Assembly: GCA_021732415.1 (NCBI GenBank)
Contig: JAKFVC010000077.1
Coordinates: 1 to 64,000 of the forward strand
DNA: 64,000 nucleotides
DNA from: Planctomycetaceae bacterium
GTDB lineage: Bacteria > Planctomycetota > Planctomycetia > Planctomycetales > Planctomycetaceae
Reading direction: 5' to 3'
Made by a program: the position numbers and the translations under genes. The notes below the pieces were generated by a model that was given only the letters and a program-made list of their open reading frames with translations, made no database searches and was not told the origin of the DNA. Of this stretch, positions 12,347 through 21,700 are shown piece by piece (positions within the stretch are counted from its first letter, which is position 1; the number at the start of each line of letters is the position of its first letter).

Positions 12347-13699
12347 GTGACCATTTCGTTCGTCTGCGCGGAATGCGGTAAGAAACTCCGCGCTCCTGAC
12401 AATCTCGCCGGAAAGCGGATCAAGTGCCCGGCGTGCCAAGCGCCGGCCAGTATCCCGACACCCGAGCCAGAAACAGAACCAGAGCAAGACGATTTTCTCT
12501 CGTCTGACTGGTTGAATTCCGACGCTGCCGAAGATCCCGAATCTCGAGACGAACGCCGTGCCGCGCGAGCCCGTGCTGCACGCGAACGTGAAGCTGAGGG
12601 AGCAGATGAGGCGGAGGACGAACTTGATGGACTAGCGTCTCGAATGGTGACGCGGCCTCGCAAGAAGAAATCCACCACTCTCAAGCAGACCGATTCGCCG
12701 GCGAAAAAACCGGCTGACGACAACGCTGAAACATTTCACTACCACTGGGTGTTCTTGCTGGCGTTAATTCCCCTGACGCTGACCACGGTCTGGCCGCAAG
12801 AGTCTATGGAAATTCGGATCCAGCGCCTGGTTGCTCAACAACCCGGAATCGAAGCCCAAGCTGAAGAGGCGACGAGTCTCGATGAGTTTGTGGCACTGTT
12901 CCCCGGAGGGCGGCTGCCGGGAGCGTTGTTTCCGCGTGATACGCTGGGGCATTGGGGAATTGGTATTTTCGCGGCAGCCTCCTATTTGGGGCTGCTCTTC
13001 TTGATGTTCCCTGGCTCAGGAAAACGGACTCGTCGCCTCTTCTTCACCGGTTTGTTTACCGGGACGGTCGGTATCTTCATGTTGCTGTTCTTTCAAATTC
13101 TAGCGGCCATGCCGCGGGGTTTGTGGATCGGCGGACGTGGGTTGGGGGTCCTCATCTTTCTGGTGCTGAAACTGATCGGCTATTCCTATCGCTGTGCGAG
13201 TGACCCGGATATCGGATTCTGGGGCAGCTTCTTTGGATTCACGATCGGCGTCGGCCTGTGCGAAGAGCTCTGCAAGGCACTCCCCATCTGGTACTACTTG
13301 ACGAACGCGAAGAAGACCGGCTGGCGAGGTGCGTGCCTGGTGGGTTTGGCCAGCGGTATCGGCTTTGGTGTGTCTGAAGGGATCATGTATAGCGGCGACA
13401 TGTATAACGGCATTCACGGAGCTCAGATCTACCTGGTCCGTTTTCTCTCGTGCGTGTCTCTGCATGCGATGTGGTCCGGCAGCGTCGCTCTGCTGATGTA
13501 CAAGAATCAGGATTTTCTGGATGTCGAAGGCTTCGGCGGAATTCTCGCCGGCATCTTCTATTACCTGGGCGCCGCGATGATTCTGCACGGCTTGTACGAC
13601 ACGCTGCTCAAGCACGACTTGGGTTACGTCGCCCTGCTGATCGGTTTTGGCAGCTATTTCTGGCTGTTCAAATTGGTCGCCGATTCGCGCGGGACATAA
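12347..13699 (+). CDS. PrsW-family intramembrane protease with an N-terminal zinc ribbon
   Basis: The 450-residue product starts with a zinc ribbon (C7, C10, C27, C30: CAEC...CPAC). A long acidic and basic low-complexity linker reaches about residue 125. Seven or eight membrane helices follow. The last half has the three PrsW motifs: EELCK near residue 305, GFGVSEG near 340 and HAMWSG at about 373. PrsW is a glutamic-type membrane protease that in Bacillus cleaves an anti-sigma factor. Here the target is unknown. Joining to a zinc ribbon is common in planctomycete paralogues and suggests that the cytoplasmic tail senses or binds something. The GTG start has GGGGA upstream. Confidence 0.85.
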   Translation: MTISFVCAECGKKLRAPDNLAGKRIKCPACQAPASIPTPEPETEPEQDDFLSSDWLNSDAAEDPESRDERRAARARAAREREAEGADEAEDELDGLASRMVTRPRKKKSTTLKQTDSPAKKPADDNAETFHYHWVFLLALIPLTLTTVWPQESMEIRIQRLVAQQPGIEAQAEEATSLDEFVALFPGGRLPGALFPRDTLGHWGIGIFAAASYLGLLFLMFPGSGKRTRRLFFTGLFTGTVGIFMLLFFQILAAMPRGLWIGGRGLGVLIFLVLKLIGYSYRCASDPDIGFWGSFFGFTIGVGLCEELCKALPIWYYLTNAKKTGWRGACLVGLASGIGFGVSEGIMYSGDMYNGIHGAQIYLVRFLSCVSLHAMWSGSVALLMYKNQDFLDVEGFGGILAGIFYYLGAAMILHGLYDTLLKHDLGYVALLIGFGSYFWLFKLVADSRGT

Positions 13700-13700
13700 A

Positions 13701-13725
13701 CGTAGGATAGGCATCCTGCCTGTCT
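13701..13725. repeat. Fragment of the GTAGGATGGGCACC repeat
   Basis: CGTAGGATAGGCATCCTGCC lies two bases after the protease stop and resembles the outer arm of the element at 47887-48230. Only one arm is present; AGGAT and ATCCT within it can form a small hairpin. Confidence 0.5.
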
Positions 13726-13874
13726 TCCTGGTCAACGATGCTTGCCCCTACGCGACCAACCGTCGCGATGCTCCCCGCTCTTCGCTAGAATATCGGTGTG
13801 GAATTCAATTCGAATCGGCCCTTCGTAGTCGAGTTCGAATGAAAAGAAATCATCGACTTCAGGAGAGAGAACTG

Positions 13875-14564
13875 ATGCGTACCATAGTTCGATTGTGGCT
13901 GGCCGGCATCGTGGCGATCTGTTGGAGCGGAGCCCTCCTCGCCTCCGAACCGCACAAGTTAGAGGCTTTCAAAGCGGCTCCGCCGGCGGGGCTGTCTGAT
14001 AAGATCTCCGCCCAGTTGGATGACAATGCCTACCGCATCATTGGTCCGAAGGGGCCGGTGTGCGAGATCTGGCTGGTGAAAGAAGTCGCGACCCGGGACG
14101 ACTTCAAACCCACGCTGACGGTGAAGTATCCCTTCACCTCGGGCCAACTTCTCGGAGCCGCTCGTTTGCCGACTGCCGGTGCGGCCCTCGATTTCCGGGG
14201 TCAGGAATTGGCTGCCGGGGTCTACACGCTGCGGTACGGACTGCAGCCGCAAGATGGCAACCACCTCGGCAGCAGCGACACGTCGGACTTTGGTCTGGCA
14301 TGTTCTGCGGCGATGGATAAAGACCCGGCTCCCGTGTCGAAGGTCCCCGATCTGTTCAAGCTGAGTGCCAAGGCTGCAGGGAGTGCTCATCCGGCAATTT
14401 TTCAAATGATTCCGCCGCCGGCCGCAGCCTACAAGGCACCGGTTTTGAAGCACAACGAAGACAAGGATCTGTGGATCCTGCAAACCAATTTCCACGCGAA
14501 ATCCAAGGACAAGATCGTCGATCTGCCTGTGCAAATCGTGACCGTCGGCATATCGGAACACTGA
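13875..14564 (+). CDS. Secreted protein of unknown function
   Basis: The 229-residue product has a clear signal peptide (WLAGIVAICWSGALLA, cleavage near ASEP). The mature part looks like a beta-rich domain with GPVCEIWLVKEV, TVKYPFTSG and AAGVYTLRYGLQPQDGNHLG. The last of these resembles a conserved block in uncharacterised planctomycete secreted proteins. No catalytic motif is recognised. The ATG at 13875 is preceded by AGGAGAGAGA and starts the signal peptide; earlier in-frame residues overlap repeat sequence. The stop is one base from the next ATG, so it forms an operon with the following secreted protein and the two may act together. Confidence 0.75.
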   Translation: MRTIVRLWLAGIVAICWSGALLASEPHKLEAFKAAPPAGLSDKISAQLDDNAYRIIGPKGPVCEIWLVKEVATRDDFKPTLTVKYPFTSGQLLGAARLPTAGAALDFRGQELAAGVYTLRYGLQPQDGNHLGSSDTSDFGLACSAAMDKDPAPVSKVPDLFKLSAKAAGSAHPAIFQMIPPPAAAYKAPVLKHNEDKDLWILQTNFHAKSKDKIVDLPVQIVTVGISEH

Positions 14565-14565
14565 G

Positions 14566-15162
14566 ATGCGGCAACAACGCGTGTTATGGAGCGGAATCGT
14601 TTGCGGCATCTTAGCTGCAGCAGTCTGGTGCTGCGCGCCGGTCAGTCATTCCGCAGCCGCTCCACCGGACGATGCCGCCAAGACACCGGCGACGGAAAAA
14701 GTGAAGGCTGCGAAAGATCCAGAGCCCGCCGTCGATCCCGCCAAGCCGGAAGTCGCGAAAGAGCTCCTTTCCGGAAAAGTGGTCATGGTGGTCGACGCTC
14801 TCAAGCGGCGCGGCATCAAAGCCAACAGCGAGATGAAAGACCAGGTGGTCCTGGAGACCGCAGCAGGCGACCTGTGGCCCATCGTTTCGGACTGGCGTGG
14901 CCGAGCGTTCTTTCAAGATGAAAGACTCCGCAACCGGCCCGTGGACCTCGTCGTTCGCCGCCACCCGGGTGTTCCCTATCTACAGGTGCTGATGATCTTC
15001 ACCTTCAACGAACAGGGCGAACGCGAATACATGGACTACTGGTGCGACATCTGTTCGATCCCCATGTATGAGATCAAACCCTGCGACTGCTGCCAGGCGC
15101 CCATTCGGTTACGTTTTCAAAAGCAGGATTTGCCTGCATATATAAAATCGAAGGGCAAATAA
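14566..15162 (+). CDS. Secreted cysteine-containing protein of unknown function
   Basis: The 198-residue product has an N-terminal signal peptide (IVCGILAAAVWCCAPVSHSAAA), a charged Lys/Ala/Pro linker and a compact C-terminal domain. The end of that domain holds a cysteine cluster, YWCDICSIPMYEIKPCDCC, that could bind a metal or form disulfides. The family was not recognised. It begins one base after the stop of the preceding secreted protein gene and is almost certainly cotranscribed with it. Confidence 0.75.
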   Translation: MRQQRVLWSGIVCGILAAAVWCCAPVSHSAAAPPDDAAKTPATEKVKAAKDPEPAVDPAKPEVAKELLSGKVVMVVDALKRRGIKANSEMKDQVVLETAAGDLWPIVSDWRGRAFFQDERLRNRPVDLVVRRHPGVPYLQVLMIFTFNEQGEREYMDYWCDICSIPMYEIKPCDCCQAPIRLRFQKQDLPAYIKSKGK

Positions 15163-15185
15163 TACGACGAGGCAGAGGAGTTTTA

Positions 15186-15259
15186 AAACACAGAGGCACA
15201 GAGGGACACAGAGATCGCATTGCGTTGCAAACTCCGTGTCCCTCTGTGCCTCTGTGTTT
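15186..15259. terminator. Bidirectional terminator-like palindrome
   Basis: A 28-bp near-perfect stem (AAACACAGAGGCACAGAGG... with ...CCTCTGTGCCTCTGTGTTT) lies between convergent genes. CAATTTTTCCC follows on the plus strand and TTTTAAAA on the minus strand, so it can end transcripts from both sides. Confidence 0.85.
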
Positions 15260-15282
15260 CAATTTTTCCCTATAAAAAGTGC

Positions 15283-17199
15283 TTAATACGCCTTCTTATC
15301 TCCCGGTTTTGGTTCCGCCCCTTTTGCGACTGGAGCTGGCGGCGGTCCGACATGCAGCAGTGTGTCGAACAGTTCCCCGTGCCGCTGACCATCGAGCGTC
15401 ACGTCGAAGGTAATCATCTTCAGGCCCGCCGCCGCATTCTTCTCGGCGGTGAAACGGACTGGAAACTTGATACGTGCTTCGGCTCCCAGTTGACCTTCGA
15501 GGACCGCGGGTTCCGCTTTGATTCTGGCGGGAGTCCGGATCTGAACTCGGTGCTTTTGCGGCTGATTGAGGAAATTGCGGATCTCGACCGCGATATCGAC
15601 TGTTGCCCCGGGTTCGACCACTGCACGATAGGGTTCCGCTCGAACCCAGTAGGGGTCGAATAAGTATCGATAGTCAACCGCACCGCTGAGTGCTTGATAG
15701 GCCGAACGCAGGTCGAGAACACCCTGACGGTACCGCGCGATCAACGCCGCCGGCTTCTCCAGGACCCAGGAATGTCCGCCGATGATGATGTCGGGTTGCA
15801 GACTATGGAGCACTCCGGCGGCATACAAGTAGCCTTCTTCGAGGATGCAACTGTTGCGAGCCACCACGGCTTCGTGACCAGTCTGTGCGGGATCGGTGGT
15901 GCTCGCGAAGATGTTGTCACCGGTGAAGACAACTTGCCGACCGTCGATCTCGCCGTGGACGCACAACGCAAACTCGGTTTGTCCCGGCATCCAGTCGACT
16001 GTCAGGTTGTAACCTTCCCAGTAGATGGTCTCTCCATCCGCGAGCAATCGGTCGAACTCGACCCGTTCAAATCCTTTTTGATAGGTATTGATCGGAGCAG
16101 CGTAGTCGTAATCCTCGGGTCGCTGGCAGATCGGAGCAACGCGTTCCATCGTCCACAGCTTGGCTCCCCATTTGTCGCGCAGGTGGGGAGCTTCCTGACA
16201 ATGGTCGCCATGCATGTGCGTGACGATGACTGCGTCGATCTGCTTTAAGCCCAGCCGGTCCTTCATGCGCTGCAGGGCCTTGTCAAGGAAGTCCTTGTTG
16301 AACAGACCGCAGTCGATGACGAGGGCATGTCCGTTATCGGCCATCAGCAACGTGAAGTTCGGCCAAAAATCGGGGCCCTTAAACTTGTAGAGATGCGGCG
16401 TGATCTTCCAGATAAAGGGCACCGCAGTGGGCTTGGAAACTCGATCTTGAGCCGCGGCGGAAAACGTGAAAAGCTCATAGCCACGTACGTAGTGTTTGGC
16501 GAGTTCTCTCAGTTTGTCCTGGTACTTCTTCAACTGCGGCCGAGGATCTTTGACTGTGGGACCGTGCGATGGCAACATCAGGGCCGGATTGAAATCATCC
16601 AGGATCACCGCGGCGCTGAACAACGCGTAAAGTCCCTTGGCAAAGCCATAGTCCCATTCGGTATCAAACCAGTTGTGGAATTTTGATCCGTCAACCATGA
16701 CGTCGCCGGAGAACGCGATCCAACCCTCGCGCCTATTCAAGAGATAGCTCAACCCGCCCGGACTGTTACCGCGTGTGTCGACGCAGGTGAACTCCATTCC
16801 GTGCCAGGCAAAATCGTCCATCTTCTGAAAGGTGAGGTCGGGTGTGATGGCCGTCATCGGCGGGCGGACGAAGCTGGCTCCGTAAACGGAAAACGCGTCG
16901 CCCAAAGTCGGCCGCCATTTGCGGAACTCCAGCGGCGTTTCGAAGAACACCCGCTCGGCTTCGGGGACCGCGACCTTGATCCCGCGGTTAGCCAGCTTAT
17001 CGAGTCCCTGGCATTGTTCGCGGTGATGATGCGTGAAGAGGATCCATTCCACCTGAGTCACGCCGATTTCCTGCAGGTGATCCAGTACCGATCCGTCGCC
17101 GAGGTCAATCAACAGCGCCGTGGCACCATCTTTGATCACGTAGACATTGCAGGTGTCGGTCCAGACATAGATGTTCGACAAGACTTGCTGGAATGGCAT
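15283..17199 (-). CDS. Tandem metallo-beta-lactamase-fold hydrolase
   Basis: The 638-residue product holds two metallo-beta-lactamase domains. In the first (residues 1-250) the metal motif is degenerate (HHHREQ at 57-62), but SGDVMVDG and PSHG are present. The second (about 285-500) has the canonical HMHGDH at 328-333, with TGDNIFAS and IGGHSW. A C-terminal beta domain (about 520-620) resembles an immunoglobulin-like or NEW3-type module (VVEPGATVDIAVEIRN). No signal peptide is seen. The substrate is unknown; the second domain probably carries catalysis. The ATG at 17199 has GGGAG eight bases upstream; a TTG six codons earlier is less likely. Confidence 0.85.
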   Translation of the reverse strand: MPFQQVLSNIYVWTDTCNVYVIKDGATALLIDLGDGSVLDHLQEIGVTQVEWILFTHHHREQCQGLDKLANRGIKVAVPEAERVFFETPLEFRKWRPTLGDAFSVYGASFVRPPMTAITPDLTFQKMDDFAWHGMEFTCVDTRGNSPGGLSYLLNRREGWIAFSGDVMVDGSKFHNWFDTEWDYGFAKGLYALFSAAVILDDFNPALMLPSHGPTVKDPRPQLKKYQDKLRELAKHYVRGYELFTFSAAAQDRVSKPTAVPFIWKITPHLYKFKGPDFWPNFTLLMADNGHALVIDCGLFNKDFLDKALQRMKDRLGLKQIDAVIVTHMHGDHCQEAPHLRDKWGAKLWTMERVAPICQRPEDYDYAAPINTYQKGFERVEFDRLLADGETIYWEGYNLTVDWMPGQTEFALCVHGEIDGRQVVFTGDNIFASTTDPAQTGHEAVVARNSCILEEGYLYAAGVLHSLQPDIIIGGHSWVLEKPAALIARYRQGVLDLRSAYQALSGAVDYRYLFDPYWVRAEPYRAVVEPGATVDIAVEIRNFLNQPQKHRVQIRTPARIKAEPAVLEGQLGAEARIKFPVRFTAEKNAAAGLKMITFDVTLDGQRHGELFDTLLHVGPPPAPVAKGAEPKPGDKKAY

Positions 17200-17316
17200 G
17201 GGGAGCGCTCCCGTCAATCAGGTAGGAAAATCAGGCTCCTTCAGTGTCCCGATTTGTTGTCGGCGGCACAATGGTCGAGCGCGAGCGCGTGAATTTATGG
17301 TCTCGGCATCGGAAGA

Positions 17317-17335
17317 CAGACGCTGGCAGCGTCTG
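17317..17335. repeat. Short GACGCTGGCAGCGTC palindrome, copy 1
   Basis: CAGACGCTGGCAGCGTCTG is a near-perfect palindrome 15 bases after the kdtA stop on the minus strand. Related copies lie at 18721-18739 and 53596-53614, each also just after a minus-strand stop codon. Confidence 0.75.
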
Positions 17336-17350
17336 CCACGGGGGCAGGAA

Positions 17351-18664
17351 CTAAGCCGCTCGTTTGATCCGATTTTTTGGCGCGACTGCGGCAACGATCA
17401 AATCGACAGTCTGACGAGTCGCCCCGCGTTGCATCGTCACGAGTTGCTGAGCGCGATGCCCCATCTCTGACGCCTGTTGAGGATTGACGAGCAATGCCCG
17501 AATCGCGCTCGTGAAATCTTCCGGCCTGGAAATGACCTGTGCGGCATCCGCATCGAGGAGCAACGCCACGACGTCTTTGAAGTTGTGCGTGTGCGGTCCG
17601 AACAAGATGGCTGCCCCATATCCCGCGGGTTCAATCATGTTCTGACCTCCGCGCCGCGAGAGACTGCCTCCCACGAACGCAATGTAGGCCAAGCCCCAAC
17701 AAGCGGATAGCTCACCCAGAGTGTCGAGCATCAGGATAGGTCGGTTGGCGTTGTCATTGAACTTACTGTCCTGGGAGATCCGACTGCGTTTGAGGAGTGG
17801 CCATCCCCCACGTTCAATCAGTGAGGCCACCTCTTCAAAGCGTTCCTTATGCCGTGGTACGAGCATTAGCCGCAGCTTTGGAAATTCCTCATGAAGCGAA
17901 CGGTAGGCAGCGAGTGCGAGTTCTTCTTCGGGGGCCTGAGTGCTGCCGGCAATCAAGAGTGTTTCGTCAGCCTGCACACCGAATGAGTGGCCAATTTCCA
18001 ACGTGCGGGCGTTCTGGCGATTGGTCTCAACCCGATCAAATTTGATAGATCCCGTAATCGTAATCTGCTGCGGATTGGCTCCCATATCGAGTAGCCGATT
18101 GGCATACGTCTGATTCTGGACCGCAATCTGTTGGAGCTGCGGCAAGATCCGACTTAGCAACGGTCGGATCCAGCGATAGCTGCGGTAACTCCGATCGCTG
18201 ACGCGGCCGTTGATCAACAGAATTGGGATCTGCCGGTGCCTCGCCGCCATGATGAAATTGGGCCACAGCTCCAATTCCACCAGGACAATCGCCGACGGGA
18301 CAACGCGATCGAGGGCCCGCGCCACGCTCCAGGAGAAGTCGATCGGAAAGTAACTGACGCTGTGCTGCGGATAGAGCTTCTGCGCGACTTCATAACCAGT
18401 GACTGTGGTGGTCGAGATCCACAGGTCGTGCTGAGGAAGTTGTGCTTGGAGTTGCTCGAGAACCGGCCCCAATTGCACCACTTCGCCCACACTGACCGCG
18501 TGCAGCCAGATGCAGGGGCGTTGAGAATTGCGGAGTGGCAGCTCGCCGAAGAGCTTCTGTCGCCAGTCACCGATCCGCTTTTTCAGGATCATGCGGCGAT
18601 AGACGAGCCACGGAGCCGCGAGAATGGCCACGCTCAAATAGGCGAGATTGAGTAACCAACTCAC
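17351..18664 (-). CDS. kdtA: 3-deoxy-D-manno-octulosonic acid (Kdo) transferase
   Basis: KdtA (WaaA) transfers Kdo from CMP-Kdo to lipid A at the inner membrane in lipopolysaccharide synthesis. The 437-residue product has an N-terminal membrane anchor (WLLNLAYLSVAILAAPWLVY), the motif HAVSVGEV with catalytic Glu61, ELELWPN, and the C-terminal GT-B elements FVGGSLSRRGGQNMIEPAGYG. Its presence supports a Gram-negative type outer membrane. The GTG at 18664 with AAAGGA upstream is chosen because the membrane anchor starts there; longer frames run into the secA terminator. It lies downstream of secA, separated by hairpins. Confidence 0.94.
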   Translation of the reverse strand: MSWLLNLAYLSVAILAAPWLVYRRMILKKRIGDWRQKLFGELPLRNSQRPCIWLHAVSVGEVVQLGPVLEQLQAQLPQHDLWISTTTVTGYEVAQKLYPQHSVSYFPIDFSWSVARALDRVVPSAIVLVELELWPNFIMAARHRQIPILLINGRVSDRSYRSYRWIRPLLSRILPQLQQIAVQNQTYANRLLDMGANPQQITITGSIKFDRVETNRQNARTLEIGHSFGVQADETLLIAGSTQAPEEELALAAYRSLHEEFPKLRLMLVPRHKERFEEVASLIERGGWPLLKRSRISQDSKFNDNANRPILMLDTLGELSACWGLAYIAFVGGSLSRRGGQNMIEPAGYGAAILFGPHTHNFKDVVALLLDADAAQVISRPEDFTSAIRALLVNPQQASEMGHRAQQLVTMQRGATRQTVDLIVAAVAPKNRIKRAA

Positions 18665-18683
18665 GGGGAATCCTTTCCCATTC

Positions 18684-18739
18684 GGAGAGAGTCGTTGTTC
18701 GCTCTGCAAACAACGACTCTCCGACGCTGGCAGCGTCGG
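18684..18739 (-). terminator. Double hairpin downstream of secA
   Basis: GGAGAGAGTCGTTGTT pairs with AACAACGACTCTCC (18684-18722). Next to it is the perfect palindrome CCGACGCTGGCAGCGTCGG (18721-18739). Both lie within 75 bases of the secA stop. Confidence 0.75.
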
Positions 18740-18757
18740 CCACGACGGTGGCTTCAA

Positions 18758-21700
18758 TTATTCCTTCTTCATATGGCAATTCTTGAACTTCTTGCCGCTG
18801 CCGCACGGACACGGTGAATTGCGGCCGACCTTTTCGCCGTAGTTGCGAATTGGTTCGACAGCCTTCGCTGACGGTTCATTGGCCGTCAGAGTCTCGTCGG
18901 ACGCGCCCGGCCCCTCCAGCATCATCTCTTCTTCGACTGCCTCAAATGCGGACTGAGCCGAATCGTGTGTGGTCGCCGTGATCTGCCACAAGTCGCCGAC
19001 GAAATCGCTGCTCGTCTCTTCGACCCGGAAGATGACCGATGTCACCTGGTCCGCGATCCGACGCCACATTTGGTCGAAGGCACGCATGCCTTCGCGTTTG
19101 TATTCGACCTTCGGATCTTTACCCGCATAACCCGCCAGACCGATACCCTGGCGCAAGTGGTCCATGTAGTACAGGTGGTCTTTCCACGCGGTGTCCAACA
19201 CGTCCAGAATCAACGACCGCTCCGTCTGCATCAGTTCGGGACGATACCGATGCTCGGCTGCGTTGATAATCTTCTGCCGGGCCGCCTTGCGCGGCAGGGT
19301 CTGCAGTTCGGTCACTTGAATGGACGACTTCAGGGTGTTTTGCGCCCACTCGGCCAATTCCACCAAGGCACCCGAATCACGAACGGGATCGTTATCCGAG
19401 TCCGTACTCCGCGGTGGTCCATAGACTCGTTCGAGATAGCTGTCAATCCGCGAGACCGTCTCGCCGTTTTGATGGTATTTTTCGCTGTAGGCCAGCAACG
19501 CGGAACGGATCGATTCGCGTGACTGACCCTCAAATGCAGTCGACTGCAATGGTGCATCGAAGCGGTTTCCCGCCCATTGTGCCAGACCTTCACGGTCGTA
19601 GCGTTCCGTACCGGGAGCACCGGAGCGATCCGCCATAAACCGCGTCAGACCAACCGACACCGGGAATTCAATTTCCTTGGCGTCGTACATCGCAACCAGC
19701 CGCTCGAGGATCTTTTCCTGGACTTGCGGAGGCGCGACGTCTTTGAATTCATCGGGAGACATCTGCAACGTGAATTGGTCTTCCAACCAACTGCTCAAAT
19801 TGGACCGGCCGTAGCCCTCTGCAGAAAACTGCTGCAGGGGTGTAAAGTCATAACGTCCAATGGCTTCATTGATCCGCGGGAGCATCTCTTCGAAGATGTC
19901 TCGCGTACCAATCTTCTTCAATTCGCGATCATTGGTATTCAGGCCGTAGCGCGTATTAATCCACTTCGAGAAAGCGGCCCAGTTCCGTTCGCGTTCGTCG
20001 TCCACGTCTTCGGGCAGATCGCTTTCGATCTGATCACGCAGGTATTCCTCGGCCTTGCGTTCCGCTTGATCACGCATGTAGCTGGCCATCGCCTCGGCAT
20101 CCATATCGCGGATGTCACGCTCTTCGATTTCAATGCCGTAAGCGACTTCAGCCCATTTGACGGCCGATTCGCGGCCGTACTTGGGGGACAAGAACTCCGG
20201 CACGATTTGCTTCAAGCGTTGACGGAACATGTCGATGACCAGCTCACGCGAATCGACACCATTCAGGATGGCCTGGCGGTAGCCGTACACTCGCGTACGC
20301 TGCTGGTCCATGACTTCGTCATATTCGAGCAGTTGCTTACGTGTTTCAAAGTGCCGTTCTTCGCACTTCTTCTGTGATTTTTCGATGCGGCTGTTGAGCA
20401 TGGGATGCTCAATCGCTTCGCCTTCCTTCATGCCGACCCAAGCCAGCACGCTCTTCAAGGTGTCGCCACCGAACAATCGCAACAGATCATCTTCCATCGA
20501 GAGGAAGAAGCGGCTGGAACCCGGATCGCCCTGGCGTCCCGCACGACCACGCAACTGCAAGTCGATACGGCGAGCTTCATGGCGTTCACTGCCAATCACG
20601 TGCAAGCCGCCCAATGCGGCCACTTCACGGCCTTGAGCGACCATGCCATCTTGCTCGGCGATTTGCTTCGACAGTGCATCCCATTCCGACTTCGGGACGT
20701 CCAAACGCGTGCGATACTTCGTCTTCAGTTGCTCCCAGACCATCGGTTCCGGATTGCCGCCCAGAATGATGTCTGTACCGCGGCCGGCCATGTTGGTCGC
20801 GATCGTCACCGCGCCCAAGCGGCCCGCCTGGGCAATGATTTCAGCTTCGCGCTCATGCTGCTTGGCGTTCAACACTTGATGCTTGATGCCGAACTTGGTC
20901 AGGCGATGCGCCAGGTGTTCAGACTTTTCAATCGAGATCGTACCGACCAGGATCGGCCGGCCCGACTTATGGACCTCACGCACTTCGTCGACGATCGCCT
21001 CGAATTTCTCGGGCTCCGTGCGGAAGATGAGGTCCGATTCATCGTTACGAACCATCGGGCGATTGGTGGGAATCGCCAGGATGTCGAGATTATAGACCTT
21101 CAAAAACTCGTTCGCTTCCGTCATGGCCGTACCGGTCATGCCGCCGAGCTTTTTGTAGAGCTTAAAGAAGTTTTGCAGCGTGATCGTCGCAAGGGTCTGC
21201 GTCTCTTCCTTGATGCGAACGCGTTCCTTGGCTTCGACCGCCTGGTGCAGACCATCGCTCCACTGGCGACCATGCATGGCGCGGCCGGTGTGCTCGTCAA
21301 CGATGATGACTTCATCGCCGACGACCATGTAATTGACGTCGCGTTTGTAGAGGAAGTGGGCCTTGAGCGAGTTGTCGATCAGATGCGGCCATTCCATGTT
21401 GCCGGCGGTGTAGAAGCTTTCGACACCGGCCAGTTCTTCGGCAACTCGCACACCTTCGTCGGTCAAGTGGCAGGTGTGTTCCTTTTCCTTGACTTCGAAG
21501 TGAATTTCCTTCTTCAGCTGCATCGCCACTTGATTAGCTTTGGCGTACTTGGTGACATCGTCGGTTGAGGAGCCCGAAATGATCAACGGCGTACGAGCTT
21601 CGTCGATCAAAATGTTGTCAACTTCGTCGACGATGGCAAAATCGAGCGGCCCTTGAACCTGCCGCAGATGCTGCGGATATCGGTCATCATCCCACCGCGC

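Noticed and set aside
20405-21568. Long open frame (387 residues) on the plus strand opposite secA
   Set aside because: It lies wholly antisense to secA, whose motifs are complete. Long antisense frames are expected in GC-rich coding sequence, and no homology is recognisable.
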